A DNA stretch of 59,477 bases from a virus (IMGVR_UViG_3300048091_000121:1-59477); one strand, 5' to 3'; shown: positions 46,493 through 53,891, counted from the stretch's first letter. The notes: generated by a model from the letters alone, not told the origin. A program made the numbers and translations.

Positions 46493-46896
46493 CCGAAGCT
46501 CCCGACTATGTGCATCCGAAACGTGCCCGAGCAATCGCCGCCATCCTAGCAGCACTGCCGGCGACGAAAGTTGAGATCGGGCCGCGCGCGGGACTGAATA
46601 AAACAACCGTACTGAAGGTCATGCCGGAGTTGCACAAGGCGGGGCAGGTGCACATCGGCGCATGGCGACCGCACCCGATACATGGTCCGCCGATGGCGGT
46701 GTACCACCCGGGACCAGGCAAGGATGCTCCGGACGTGCTCCCGCGCCTTACCAAAAAACAGAGATCCGAGCGCTACGAAAAGCGGATCAAGGGAACCGAG
46801 AGGCACGACCAGCGCAAGGCCAGGCACCGAAGCCGCCATTGGGAGAAAAAGGCGGCGGCAACGAAGAAGGGCTGGGCTGCTGCGCTTGGACTGTAA
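46489..46896 (+). CDS. Winged-helix early protein with basic tail
   Basis: 135 residues. HPKRARAIAAILAALPATKV, AGLNKTTVLKVMPELHKAGQ is a winged helix; the last 45 residues are strongly basic (RKARHRSRHWEKKAAATKKG). Likely DNA-binding. Overlaps the methylase stop by ATGA. Confidence 0.62.
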   Translation: MTEAPDYVHPKRARAIAAILAALPATKVEIGPRAGLNKTTVLKVMPELHKAGQVHIGAWRPHPIHGPPMAVYHPGPGKDAPDVLPRLTKKQRSERYEKRIKGTERHDQRKARHRSRHWEKKAAATKKGWAAALGL

Positions 46897-46934
46897 ATGG
46901 ATGCCGCTTGAAGCGGCACTGTTAGGAGATTGAT

Positions 46935-47726
46935 ATGGGAAGCATTCTGACTATTCAAAGTGGCGCGGCAGCTGCGGGCCTGATGCCGTTCCACTTCGAC
47001 GGACGCCAAATTCGTGTCGTCACCGACGAGAACGGCGAACCGCTGTTTGTTGGCAAAGACGTATGCGAGGCACTTGGATACGCCAATGCGGCCGACGCGC
47101 TCAAGAGCCATTGCCGTGGGGTCGCCAGGCGCTACCCCATCGCCGACGCCCTTGGCCGAACCCAGGAAACGCGCGTGTTGGCCGAGCCGGACGTCCTGCG
47201 CTTGATCGTCAACTGTTCGCTGCCGGCCGCCGAGCCGTTTGAGCGCCTTGTCTTCGAAGAGATTCTGCCGACCATCCGCCGTACGGGCTCGTACTCTGTG
47301 GCGGCGGCGCCGGCTCTGCCGCGTTCGTTCGCCGAAGCGCTGCGCCTGGCGGCCGACCAGCAAGAGACGATTGAGGCGCAGGCTCAACAACTGGAAGCGG
47401 CAAAGCCGGCCGTCGAGTTCGTCGAGCGCTACGCCGATGCGACCGGCACCAAGGGCTTCCGCGAGGTCGCGAAGATCCTGCAGGCCAATGAGAGCCAGTT
47501 CCGCGAGTTCCTCATCGAAGAGAGGGTCATGTACCGGCTCGCAGGCGCGCTGACGCCGTACGGCCAGCACATCGACGCCGGGCGCTTTTGCGTCAAGACC
47601 GGCACGGCCCAAGCTAATGGTCATGCGTACAGCGCGGCTCGCTTTACACCGAAGGGCGTGACTTGGATCGCGGGTGAGTGGGCGAAGTGGCAGCTGAAAC
47701 AACGCGGGGAGGGCGCCCATGTGTGA
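46935..47726 (+). CDS. BRO-N/KilAC antirepressor
   Basis: 263 residues. BRO-N at ~15-115 (FHFDGRQIRVVTDENGEPLF, VGKDVCEALGYANAADALKS, LRLIVNCSLPAAEPFERLVF, EEILPTIRRTGSY) and C-terminal KilAC (RYADATGTKGFREVAKILQA, FREFLIEERVMYRLAGALTP). Such proteins counteract repressors. In the rightward early operon it would be made on induction or infection, unlike the immI-like one at 12692. The two have different C-terminal domains. Confidence 0.86.
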   Translation: MGSILTIQSGAAAAGLMPFHFDGRQIRVVTDENGEPLFVGKDVCEALGYANAADALKSHCRGVARRYPIADALGRTQETRVLAEPDVLRLIVNCSLPAAEPFERLVFEEILPTIRRTGSYSVAAAPALPRSFAEALRLAADQQETIEAQAQQLEAAKPAVEFVERYADATGTKGFREVAKILQANESQFREFLIEERVMYRLAGALTPYGQHIDAGRFCVKTGTAQANGHAYSAARFTPKGVTWIAGEWAKWQLKQRGEGAHV

Positions 47727-48219
47727 CCTCTCGAAAATGCGCGAGCTGGCAGAGGCCGGCCAAGATGTGACGCTTGATGCCGGGACGTTCCTCAAGCTGC
47801 TGGACGCGGCCGAGAGCATCAAGGTGCAGTTGGTCCCCACGAAGGAGAGGCGCGAACAGAAGCCGGGGGAGGAGGGGGACGAGCGGTGCGCGCGATGGAT
47901 GTTCGACGTCCTGAAGGCTGTCAATCCGACTGCAAAGGGGCCGAACTTCACGACCTGGTCCCGCGATGTGCGCCTGATGCGCGAGTGCGATGGGCGCACG
48001 CACAAGGAGATCGGCGGCCTTTTCCGCTGGGCGCAGCAGGATTCGTTCTGGTGCTCAAACATCCTGTCGCCCGCAAAGCTGCGCAAGCAGTGGGACACGT
48101 TGGTGATGCAGCGCCGCCGCACTGAGGTGACGAAGCAACCCACGCAGCTCGGCAAACAGGGGCAGGTAACTGCGCAGAACGCGCAACGCTGGTTAGAGGA
48201 GCATGGCAATGCAGCCTAA
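47719..48219 (+). CDS. Replication initiator-like protein
   Basis: 166 residues. DERCARWMFDVLKAVNPTAK, NFTTWSRDVRLMRECDGRTH, EIGGLFRWAQQDSFWCSNIL, LSPAKLRKQWDTL match the domain that phage replication initiator proteins (O/DnaT-like) carry C-terminally; it binds ssDNA and loads helicase partners. The N-terminal part has a short helix. Followed by a loader-like protein, the O-P order of lambdoid phages. Confidence 0.68.
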   Translation: MCDLSKMRELAEAGQDVTLDAGTFLKLLDAAESIKVQLVPTKERREQKPGEEGDERCARWMFDVLKAVNPTAKGPNFTTWSRDVRLMRECDGRTHKEIGGLFRWAQQDSFWCSNILSPAKLRKQWDTLVMQRRRTEVTKQPTQLGKQGQVTAQNAQRWLEEHGNAA

Positions 48220-48838
48220 TGATCGCAAAAACTTTGTGACGCTCATCACTGGAATTGCGGATTACTACCGCGCCGAGCTGTCGATCACGGCCATCAGCCT
48301 GTACTGGGAGGGCCTCAAGCAGTACGACCTACCGGCGATCGAGCGCGCGCTCTGGCAGCACACCCAGAACCCTGACAGCGGGCAGTTCATGCCGAAGATC
48401 GCCGATGTCACGAAGGTGCTGCAGGGCCGGACCGAGGATCAGGCGCAGCTGGCCTGGTCGAAGGTCGATCGCGCCGTGCGGCAAATAGGGATCTACACCG
48501 ACGTCGCCTTCGACGATCCAATCATCCACCGCGTGGTGGCCGATATGGGCGGCTGGGTGCCGATGTGCTCCCACGACGATGACGGCTGGCCGTTCGTCGC
48601 AAAGGAGTTCATCACGCGCTACCGCGGCTTCAGGATCTCGGGCCAGATCCCAGAGTATCCCCGCTACCTGCTGGGCAGCGCCAGCCCGCATAACACCGCT
48701 GGCGGATACGGAAAGCCGTGCGTGCGCATGCTCGGCAACGTCGACGTGACCCGCCAAGTAATCGAAGGCGGGCAAGCTGTGGTTCCGCTGCAGCTCGGCA
48801 TGGGCCGGCCGCCGCAGCTGCCAGGAAGCGCCGCATGA
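48203..48838 (+). CDS. Helicase-loader-like replication protein (DUF6475 type)
   Basis: 211 residues. FVTLITGIADYYRAELSITA, ISLYWEGLKQYDLPAIERAL, HTQNPDSGQFMPKIADVTKV is the helical domain of phage replication proteins in the lambda-P position; the C-terminal half has RYRGFRISGQIPEYPRYLLG. No Walker motif. Likely brings the host DnaB helicase to the origin. Overlaps the initiator by 17 bases. Confidence 0.65.
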   Translation: MAMQPNDRKNFVTLITGIADYYRAELSITAISLYWEGLKQYDLPAIERALWQHTQNPDSGQFMPKIADVTKVLQGRTEDQAQLAWSKVDRAVRQIGIYTDVAFDDPIIHRVVADMGGWVPMCSHDDDGWPFVAKEFITRYRGFRISGQIPEYPRYLLGSASPHNTAGGYGKPCVRMLGNVDVTRQVIEGGQAVVPLQLGMGRPPQLPGSAA

Positions 48839-49083
48839 CAGGCCAAATCGAAGAGATCTGCGCCATGTGCAAGCACTTCAAGATGAAAGACTTTCCGCAG
48901 CATGCGGCGGTAGGGCTGGGACGGTGCATGGGGTACGACAAGGACCTGACCGCACTGATCAACCCATTCGTTCCATGGGGTCGAAAGGCCTGCGTCCGGT
49001 TCGCGCTGGGGGCCAAGATCACGGAGCGCCTCGCGTGGATCGAGAGGCAGGAAGCAAAAACACAAAAGGAGCAAAAGGCATGA
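48835..49083 (+). CDS. Small zinc-binding-like protein
   Basis: 82 residues. CAMCKHF, GLGRCMGY, KACVRF give four Cys in the order C-x2-C...C...C, a common zinc ribbon in ninB-region proteins. Coupled on both sides by 4-base overlaps. Unknown role. Confidence 0.55.
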   Translation: MTGQIEEICAMCKHFKMKDFPQHAAVGLGRCMGYDKDLTALINPFVPWGRKACVRFALGAKITERLAWIERQEAKTQKEQKA

Positions 49084-49418
49084 CAGGGATGGAAGCAAAC
49101 CGCCGCTTAGCTGAACTGCTGGGCTGGACGAACACTTTTAATACCGGCAGCGCGCTGCTCGGCACGCCTCCAGGTGCTGTGGCTGCGGTCGATCGCCTTG
49201 AACGAGTGCCTGATTGGGCTGGCGACTGGAGCGCCTGCGGCCCGCTAATGGTGCAGTTCATCCGCCGCGCCAGGTTCTGGCCACATCGTGCCGTCGTGGG
49301 CACGACAACCGCAGGCTGTGACTTGATGCGGGATCCGCAGGCCGGGGAGGGCGAGGGCGCCAATGTCCGGCGCCTGATAGTCGATGCTGCGATTGCGGAG
49401 CTGGAGGCGCGTCGATGA
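49080..49418 (+). CDS. DUF2591-like (phage ABA sandwich) protein
   Basis: 112 residues. NRRLAELLGWTNT, DWAGDWSACGPLMVQFIR, and a C-terminal LIVDAAIAELEAR helix follow the small phage ABA-sandwich family. No known activity. Confidence 0.55.
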   Translation: MTGMEANRRLAELLGWTNTFNTGSALLGTPPGAVAAVDRLERVPDWAGDWSACGPLMVQFIRRARFWPHRAVVGTTTAGCDLMRDPQAGEGEGANVRRLIVDAAIAELEARR

Positions 49419-49759
49419 AGAGGGGGCTACAAGCACTCGGCCGCCTTAAGGTCGGCGCCATGAACAAGACCGAGCAAGCCTACGCTGCGACGCTGGCCGA
49501 GCGCCAGCGCGCCGGCGAGGTGGCTTGGTACAAGTTCGAGGGTATAAAATTCCGCCTTGCCGATAACACCTTCTACACACCGGACTTTGCCGTCATGCTC
49601 GAAAGCGGTGCGCTGGAGATGCACGAGGTCAAAGGGTACTGGCAGGATGACGCAAGGGCGAAGATCAAGATTGCCGCCGACCTGTTCCCCGTACGCTTCA
49701 TAGCAATCAAAGCGAAGCTGAAGAAAGAGGGCGGCGGCTGGGCGGTTGAGGAATTCTGA
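49415..49759 (+). CDS. DUF1064-type PD-(D/E)xK nuclease-like protein
   Basis: 114 residues. MNKTEQAYAATLAERQ, GEVAWYKFEGIKFRLADN, YTPDFAVMLESGALEMHEVK, GYWQDDARAKIKIAADLFPV: PD...E-x-K catalytic layout of the restriction-endonuclease fold. May resolve branched DNA in the ninG/rusA position. The first 15 residues may be upstream of the true start (Met16). Confidence 0.72.
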   Translation: MKRGLQALGRLKVGAMNKTEQAYAATLAERQRAGEVAWYKFEGIKFRLADNTFYTPDFAVMLESGALEMHEVKGYWQDDARAKIKIAADLFPVRFIAIKAKLKKEGGGWAVEEF

Positions 49760-49861
49760 CGGCCATCCGTCAGTTTGCATATGGCTCGGCACACAAGCCA
49801 GAAAAGGCTGAGGCTCCTTTGGTCGCTGCTGGGTTATTCAAATAACGCGTTCAAAACTGAA

Positions 49862-50233
49862 TTACTCCGATTCCTCCTCAATGTTCGGGTCGCTGATGTC
49901 CACGTGAAAGTCTCCATTTCCCACTCGGCCGACCAGTTGTGATTGATCGTACTGAGCGCTATTCAAGCTCGCGTGATAAAGCCCCGTTCGATTGATTGCG
50001 TTGATTCCGCGCCGATTTTCTTCTGGGCCATTCTGGCCGTCCTTGCGCAGGTAGTCATAAAGTATGCCTGTGTAGTCGAGAACGAGCTGCCGGTCTTCCG
50101 GTGATAGCTTCCTCAATACACCAGGTGAGTTGAGAGCGTCGCCGTCAACGTCGCCGCCTTCTGGAACCTCCACTTTTTCTAGGCCTTTCAGCGCGCTGAT
50201 GGCGTCGCGGGCACTGGGTTTAAAAAATGACAT
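49862..50233 (-). CDS. Minus-strand orphan protein
   Basis: 123 residues, acidic (DISDPNIEEESE end), with helix ARDAISALKGLEKVEVPE and PEDRQLVLDYTGILYDYLRK. Antisense to the early operon, between the nuclease and Q-like genes, and more AT-rich. Good ribosome site (GGAGGAAAC). Probably an independently expressed moron; unknown function. The gap 50234-50451 has no further gene. Confidence 0.6.
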   Translation of the reverse strand: MSFFKPSARDAISALKGLEKVEVPEGGDVDGDALNSPGVLRKLSPEDRQLVLDYTGILYDYLRKDGQNGPEENRRGINAINRTGLYHASLNSAQYDQSQLVGRVGNGDFHVDISDPNIEEESE

Positions 50234-50451
50234 GTTTCCTCCTTCGTCAAGCGCCTAGATCAAGGCGCGGGACTCTTGGCCAAGAGGCAGATAAATGATG
50301 ATATGAACCGGTAAAAATATCAAATGTATATTGTTGGGCTCGACAAGTGTCGTCACAAATATCCAACGCCTTTCCATTTGGAAAACTTCGGGCAGGCAAG
50401 AAAATGAATCTTGAACTGCTAAGCTAGCTCTACCATTACTAGGAGCAAGCC

Positions 50452-51006
50452 ATGCCCTTCGCCGAGCGCTACCTCAACGCCCTGAACTCGTCCAATCTGC
50501 AGGACGACGAACAGCACAAACAGACTGAAGTGCTTGCTGCTGCGGCACTTGCCGACCTGTCAGGCGGGTCGGGTAGTGTGTTCGGCTCAATGCTCTCGCG
50601 CGCCAAATACGCTGACCCGGTCCAGCACAAGACGTTCGAGTCGGGCAATCACAACCTGGCTGTATTGCTGAAAGTCTGGAAGAGGGTGGTGGCGAAGCGC
50701 GGACTGGACCGCAGCTGGTTCCCGAAGCCGCGCGCCGAATGGGACGCCAACGCCGTGCTCAAGCGATACGCGCAGATCGCGGAGCAGTCGCTTGCGCATT
50801 GGCTAGGCGGTAACTGCGAGGCTTGCAACGGGACTAAAGTCGGCTCGACCGGGCAGGCCTGCAAGCCATGCGGCGGCACAGGTTCGGCGCCGATCCTGGG
50901 CGACAACGTCGTCGCCGATCGCACGCGAGACATGGTGAGCGAGCTGGAAGGGCTCTACCAGTCGCACAGCGCGCGGGCCGGCGCGAAGATGCGTGAGGCG
51001 GCATAA
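50452..51006 (+). CDS. Antitermination protein Q candidate
   Basis: 184 residues. N-terminal helices, then WKRVVAKRGLDRSWFPKPRA; a zinc site CEACNGTKVG...CKPCGGTG (residues ~123-145), with C-x2-C-x-G repeated, like the zinc site in lambda-type Q proteins; C-terminal VVADRTRDMVSELEGLYQSH. It is the last regulatory-looking gene before the putative late promoter (51444) and terminator (51597), the exact place of Q. The numerous terminators in the late operon need such a factor. Family membership is inferred. Confidence 0.6.
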   Translation: MPFAERYLNALNSSNLQDDEQHKQTEVLAAAALADLSGGSGSVFGSMLSRAKYADPVQHKTFESGNHNLAVLLKVWKRVVAKRGLDRSWFPKPRAEWDANAVLKRYAQIAEQSLAHWLGGNCEACNGTKVGSTGQACKPCGGTGSAPILGDNVVADRTRDMVSELEGLYQSHSARAGAKMREAA

Positions 51007-51257
51007 TGTGGCAGACACAGTATCCAACGCTGGAGATGGTCAACTCCGCATCGTTTCAAACGCTTCAAACGTGGGATGCTAATCTCCCCGAACCGCAAAC
51101 CGATGTTGAGCGCACGATTCGACGCCGTATAAGCAAGGCGCAGTTCGAGCGAGCGGCCGAAGAGGCTCGCCAGAAAGCGCCATCAGTTGCGGACAAGTGG
51201 AACGATATAATGGATGGGCTGGAGCGCATCACTGGGCGTGCTGGTCCGAAGATGTAA
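51006..51257 (+). CDS. Hypothetical protein after the Q-like gene
   Basis: 83 residues, helical and charged (DVERTIRRRISKAQFERAAE, WNDIMDGLERITGRAGPKM). Shares a base with the preceding stop. No family recognised. A 7-bp hairpin follows its stop (51258-51285). Confidence 0.5.
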   Translation: MWQTQYPTLEMVNSASFQTLQTWDANLPEPQTDVERTIRRRISKAQFERAAEEARQKAPSVADKWNDIMDGLERITGRAGPKM

Positions 51258-51285
51258 GCTTGAGTCCGGCGCTCATACCTCAAGC
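51258..51285 (+). other. Hairpin at end of early operon
   Basis: GCTTGAG (51258-51264) pairs with CTCAAGC (51279-51285), 14-base loop, no U-run. Confidence 0.45.
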
Positions 51286-51301
51286 GTAAGAAAGGAAGAT
51301 C

Positions 51302-51469
51302 GTGAAGCTCTCGAAGAATCAAGGCATGGCTCACTCTCAACTTGCGCTCATCGGTGCAGGCATGAGCCAAGTCGTTCGAATCCTGAGTCGAGTACAGCTT
51401 CCAATAGTTACTTTACCGGCGAGACAAATCGATCTCAAAAGTATTGCATCCGTCAAAAAACAGGCGTAA
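51302..51469 (+). CDS. Possible small basic protein (55 aa)
   Basis: GTG 51302 with AAAGGAAG a few bases upstream. KLSKNQGMAHSQLALIGAGM, SQVVRILSRVQLPIVTLPAR: basic, helical, no motif. The late promoter lies in its 3' end. Only the ribosome site and length support it. Confidence 0.4.
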   Translation: MKLSKNQGMAHSQLALIGAGMSQVVRILSRVQLPIVTLPARQIDLKSIASVKKQA

Positions 51470-51472
51470 ACT
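51444..51472 (+). promoter_or_regulatory. Putative late promoter (PR'-like)
   Basis: TTGCAT (51444-51449), 17 bases, TAAACT (51467-51472); start near 51479. Followed by hairpins and a terminator at 51597, like lambda PR', the short leader RNA and tR'. Confidence 0.6.
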
Positions 51473-51564
51473 TTAGTCTTCAACACAGTTCCCTCTCGAT
51501 ACCGTAATGCGCGCGAAAGCGCCAACGCTGTCCCGAGGCAGTCGAAATACCCAGCCCGCGTTAA

Positions 51565-51579
51565 AGCCGGCGTTCGGCT
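51565..51579 (+). other. Hairpin in the late leader
   Basis: AGCCG-GCGTT-CGGCT, perfect 5-bp stem, between the late promoter and the terminator. Confidence 0.4.
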
Positions 51580-51596
51580 GCAAGGAACGTGATTCG

Positions 51597-51618
51597 GCCC
51601 GCCACTTCGGCGGGCTTT
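51597..51618 (+). terminator. Early late-leader terminator (tR'-like)
   Basis: GCCCGCC (51597-51603), ACTTC loop, GGCGGGC (51609-51615), then TTTG. About 130 bases from the predicted late start. Confidence 0.7.
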
Positions 51619-51633
51619 GTCGTTTACGCGCCA

Positions 51634-52005
51634 CTTAGCAGATAGCTCTGGGCGTGCTAAGCCCCGCCTCGCCCGAGGTCGGGCAACCTCCATCGAATGA
51701 GGTGAGCCATGAAGCGCTAACCCAGCCGCACCTGGTCATCACGTAGAAGCGCGACGAAACGCGCACGGGATCGCAGTTGCCCGATGAGTGCCGGAGCGCC
51801 CGCCCGGCGATACTCAGAAGACGGCGCCACACGCATACGAGAACATGCCCTGGCATCGGCCAGAACAGTCGAGCGCACAAGCTGCGCGCATCGACGCTGC
51901 ACGCTGTAAGCAGCCGCCTCACTGGCGCAACCAGTGACCACACAAAGCCTAGGCTCGACAACCACGCATCGCGTGCGCGAATGACGGCCGAGGGCTCTGT
52001 GTGGT
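51634..52005 (+). ncRNA. Highly structured late leader or unknown non-coding RNA
   Basis: No convincing gene; hairpins nearly fill the stretch. CTTAGCA/TGCTAAG (51634-51661); CCTC/GAGG (51667-51678); ACCTC/GAGGT (51686-51703); GCGCG/CGCGC (51749-51764); TGAGT+GCCGG/CCGGC+ACTCA (51785-51816); CTGG/CCAG (51850-51863); GTCGAGCGC/GCGC-a-TCGAC (51868-51895); TCACTGG-CGCAA-CCAGTGA (51919-51937); CCACACA..AGCC/GGCT..TGTGTGG (51938-52004) enclosing CACGC-ATC-GCGTG (51963-51975). The strand is not certain, as stems exist on both, but the late promoter favours plus. No known family identified; phage-linked ornate RNAs such as GOLLD and ROOL are possible comparisons. Confidence 0.5.
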
Positions 52006-52070
52006 GGGCGCAATAATGCGGCCATAGGGTCTGCGCACAGAACCTCTAGGGTGACTCCCGCCGCAACCAA

Positions 52071-52307
52071 TTAGACATCGAGCTGTTCCGCCAGGATGCC
52101 GAGCGCGCCTGCAACCGGCCCGAGCAATCCTGTCGGGAGTTCTACTGCGTCCTCTAAGAGAGCGTACTCAGCAGGGGTCATGTTTAGCTTTGCCGCGACA
52201 TCTTCCTGAGTAAGCTTCATGTATTCGCGCCAGGCCCGCGCGGGCGACATCTCGTGCTCCACCATGAGCGACACGACTGCGTGCGGAATCGTGACTTCGC
52301 TGGCCAT
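52071..52307 (-). CDS. XRE-type HTH protein downstream of HicB
   Basis: 78 residues. ARAWREYMKLTQEDVAAKLN, MTPAEYALLEDAVELP is an HTH. Shares its start base region with the hicB stop (52307), so it is the third gene of the hicA operon. Extra regulators on HicAB operons are uncommon. Confidence 0.72.
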   Translation of the reverse strand: MASEVTIPHAVVSLMVEHEMSPARAWREYMKLTQEDVAAKLNMTPAEYALLEDAVELPTGLLGPVAGALGILAEQLDV

Positions 52308-52723
52308 TAGCGCGCCACCAGATCAAGCTCGCGCCCGAGCGCCTTAAATGCGGCTGCTAGCGTGTCAATCTTGGTCGCGTGATTAAGGTCGATGATCCGA
52401 TTCACCTCCTGAGGCTTCAGTTCCATAAGGCGCGCCAGGTCGACTGGCCTAACCTTTTGCGCAAGCATCTCGTTGAGCAGCATGACCTTTGCCGAGGCGC
52501 TGAGCGGCAGCTCAATGAGGCGCTCGCCCTCGACTGGATTGGATGGCGGTGGTACGGGTCGACGATCTTCGAAGTAGAAGTCCATCGCGGTAAGTAAGGC
52601 GTCGGCCGCCATGGTGTGCGCTTCGGCCTCTTCATCGCCTTGCGTGATTGCTTCCGGAATATCGCGGAAGGTGACAACAAACCCGCCTTCCTCGGCCGGG
52701 GTAAAGATCGCTGGATATTTCAT
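52307..52723 (-). CDS. hicB: HicB antitoxin
   Basis: 138 residues. HicB fold (MKYPAIFTPAEEGGFVVTFR, DIPEAITQGDEEAEAHTMAA, DALLTAMDFYFEDRRPVPPP) with a C-terminal HTH (VRPVDLARLMELKPQEVNRI, DLNHATKIDTLAAAFKALGR). Neutralises HicA and represses the operon. Confidence 0.92.
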   Translation of the reverse strand: MKYPAIFTPAEEGGFVVTFRDIPEAITQGDEEAEAHTMAADALLTAMDFYFEDRRPVPPPSNPVEGERLIELPLSASAKVMLLNEMLAQKVRPVDLARLMELKPQEVNRIIDLNHATKIDTLAAAFKALGRELDLVAR

Positions 52724-52804
52724 GTGTTCCCTTTCGTTGCTATAAAACGTAACACCTGGAGGTGTAGCTAGGCAGAGTTGGAAGCCCCTTTCGGGGCCTC
52801 CCTC

Positions 52805-52981
52805 CTATTTCAGTTTTAGTATTCGTTTGATCTCTTCAGCGGTTCCTGTCTTGATTTCCTTGGCGGGATGTCTAGGAACCGTGGTTTGCTCTCCGTTTAA
52901 GTAGACCTTCAAGTGTTTCTTGCCTTGCTTGAATGTCGCTCCCTGTTGAGCCAACCACCGAACAAACTCACTCTGCTTCAC
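52805..52981 (-). CDS. hicA: HicA toxin (mRNA interferase)
   Basis: 58 residues from GTG 52981, which follows AGGAGGTG; usual HicA length. SEFVRWLAQQGATFKQGKKH, LKVYLNGEQTTVPRHPAKEI: dsRBD-like fold with catalytic His in PRHPAKE. An 81-base gap with a GC hairpin (GGCCCC/GGGGCC region, 52770-52800) separates it from hicB. Read antisense to late genes. Confidence 0.9.
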   Translation of the reverse strand: MKQSEFVRWLAQQGATFKQGKKHLKVYLNGEQTTVPRHPAKEIKTGTAEEIKRILKLK

Positions 52982-53012
52982 TACACCTCCTGACGTCGTT
53001 GAACATGTAGAT

Positions 53013-53041
53013 ACTATAAACAAAAACGTTTATAGAAGCAA
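53013..53041 (-). promoter_or_regulatory. hicA promoter and operator
   Basis: Minus-strand TTGCTT (53041-53036), 17 bases, TATAGT (53018-53013). The perfect inverted repeat CTATAAAC-N6-GTTTATAG (53014-53035) fills the spacer and -10: the HicB (or XRE) operator. Confidence 0.8.
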
Positions 53042-53073
53042 GCAATTTTGTTTATGAAGTCGAAAATATTTTC

Positions 53074-53149
53074 GCGGGCATGGCTCAGCTGGTAGAGCGA
53101 AAGCCTTCCAAGCTTGGTGTCGCCGGTTCGAATCCGGCTGCCCGCTCCA
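53074..53149 (+). tRNA. tRNA-Gly(UCC), CCA encoded
   Basis: 76 bases. Acceptor GCGGGCA/TGCCCGC, D-arm GCTC/GAGC, anticodon loop CTTCCAA with TCC, 5-base variable loop, T-arm GCCGG-TTCGAAT-CCGGC, discriminator T then CCA. One A-G mismatch at the top of the anticodon stem (27-43). Phage tRNAs often support codons rarer in the host; reads GGA/GGG. Confidence 0.93.
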
Positions 53150-53159
53150 GTGTCTCCAA

Positions 53160-53179
53160 AAGTAGATTGACGTCTACTT
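53160..53179 (+). other. Hairpin just after the tRNA
   Basis: AAGTAGA-TTGACG-TCTACTT, perfect 7-bp stem 10 bases after the tRNA 3' end; may guide 3' processing. Confidence 0.5.
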
Positions 53180-53183
53180 CTTC

Positions 53184-53221
53184 GCCGCCTGCACGCAGCA
53201 ATGCGACTCGCGGCTTTTTTA
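53184..53221 (+). terminator. Terminator after the tRNA
   Basis: GCCGC (53184-53188) pairs with GCGGC (53210-53214); an inner CTGC/GCAG can pair; TTTTTT follows. Another terminator that the late transcript must pass. Confidence 0.55.
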
Positions 53222-53237
53222 TTTGTGAGGTCGTCCC

Positions 53238-53891
53238 ATGCTCAAGCACTTCGCCGCCAATACTGCCGGCCGTGACTTCGTCGTGGGCGACATCCATGGG
53301 TGCTTCCAAAAGCTTGAGGTCGAGCTGGCTCAGATCGGCTTCGATCCAAGTGTTGACCGCCTTTTCAGTGTGGGCGATCTAGTTGATCGCGGCCCTGACT
53401 CGGATCTGGCATACGAATGGCTGGCAAAGCCCTGGTTTCATGCAGTGCGCGGCAACCATGAGCAAATGGCTATCGACTGCGCTGACGGCATGTCCGATGC
53501 AGGCGTGTATGTGCACAACGGCGGCGCATGGTTCCTCGCGCTGACGAAGCCAGAGCAAAGGTTGATTGCTGATGCCTTCTCGGCTTTGCCGATTGCCATT
53601 GAAGTCGAAACCCAAGCGGGCCTGGTTGGCATCGTTCACGCTGAATGCCCACTGGGCTCATGGGCTGACTTTGTCGATGCGCTGCAAAGTGATCGAGCGG
53701 ATCTGTGCGCAATGACCAGCATGTGGAGCCGCGAGCGAATCACTGCCAAAGATGCGTCGGAGATCGAGGGCGTCGAGCGCGTGTTCGTCGGCCATACCCC
53801 GCTGACACAGCCAAGCAAGTTGGGAAACGTGTACTACATCGACACCGGCGCCGTGTTCGGCAAGCGGTTGACGATCGTTCAAATCAATTAA
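53238..53891 (+). CDS. Lambda-type serine/threonine protein phosphatase (NinI-like)
   Basis: 217 residues. FVVGDIHGCFQKLEVEL (GDxHG), FSVGDLVDRGPDSDLAYEWL (GDxxDRG), AVRGNHEQMAIDC (GNHE), GIVHAECPLGSW, VFVGHTPLTQPSKLGNVYYI: all metal and phosphate-binding motifs of the PPP family lambda phosphatase. Removes phosphate from Ser/Thr/Tyr or His. First protein gene of the late cluster. Role in infection is unproven. Confidence 0.9.
   Translation: MLKHFAANTAGRDFVVGDIHGCFQKLEVELAQIGFDPSVDRLFSVGDLVDRGPDSDLAYEWLAKPWFHAVRGNHEQMAIDCADGMSDAGVYVHNGGAWFLALTKPEQRLIADAFSALPIAIEVETQAGLVGIVHAECPLGSWADFVDALQSDRADLCAMTSMWSRERITAKDASEIEGVERVFVGHTPLTQPSKLGNVYYIDTGAVFGKRLTIVQIN

Noticed and set aside
46773-48209. 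A 478-residue open frame on the minus strand
   Set aside because: Antisense to the antirepressor and replication genes, which have clear domains and coupled starts; composition is that of a GC-rich shadow frame.
51635-52070. Minus-strand frames of 108 and 117 residues in the structured region
   Set aside because: They overlap each other, are Arg/Ser-rich, lack ribosome sites and read through perfect hairpins; an RNA element explains the sequence better.
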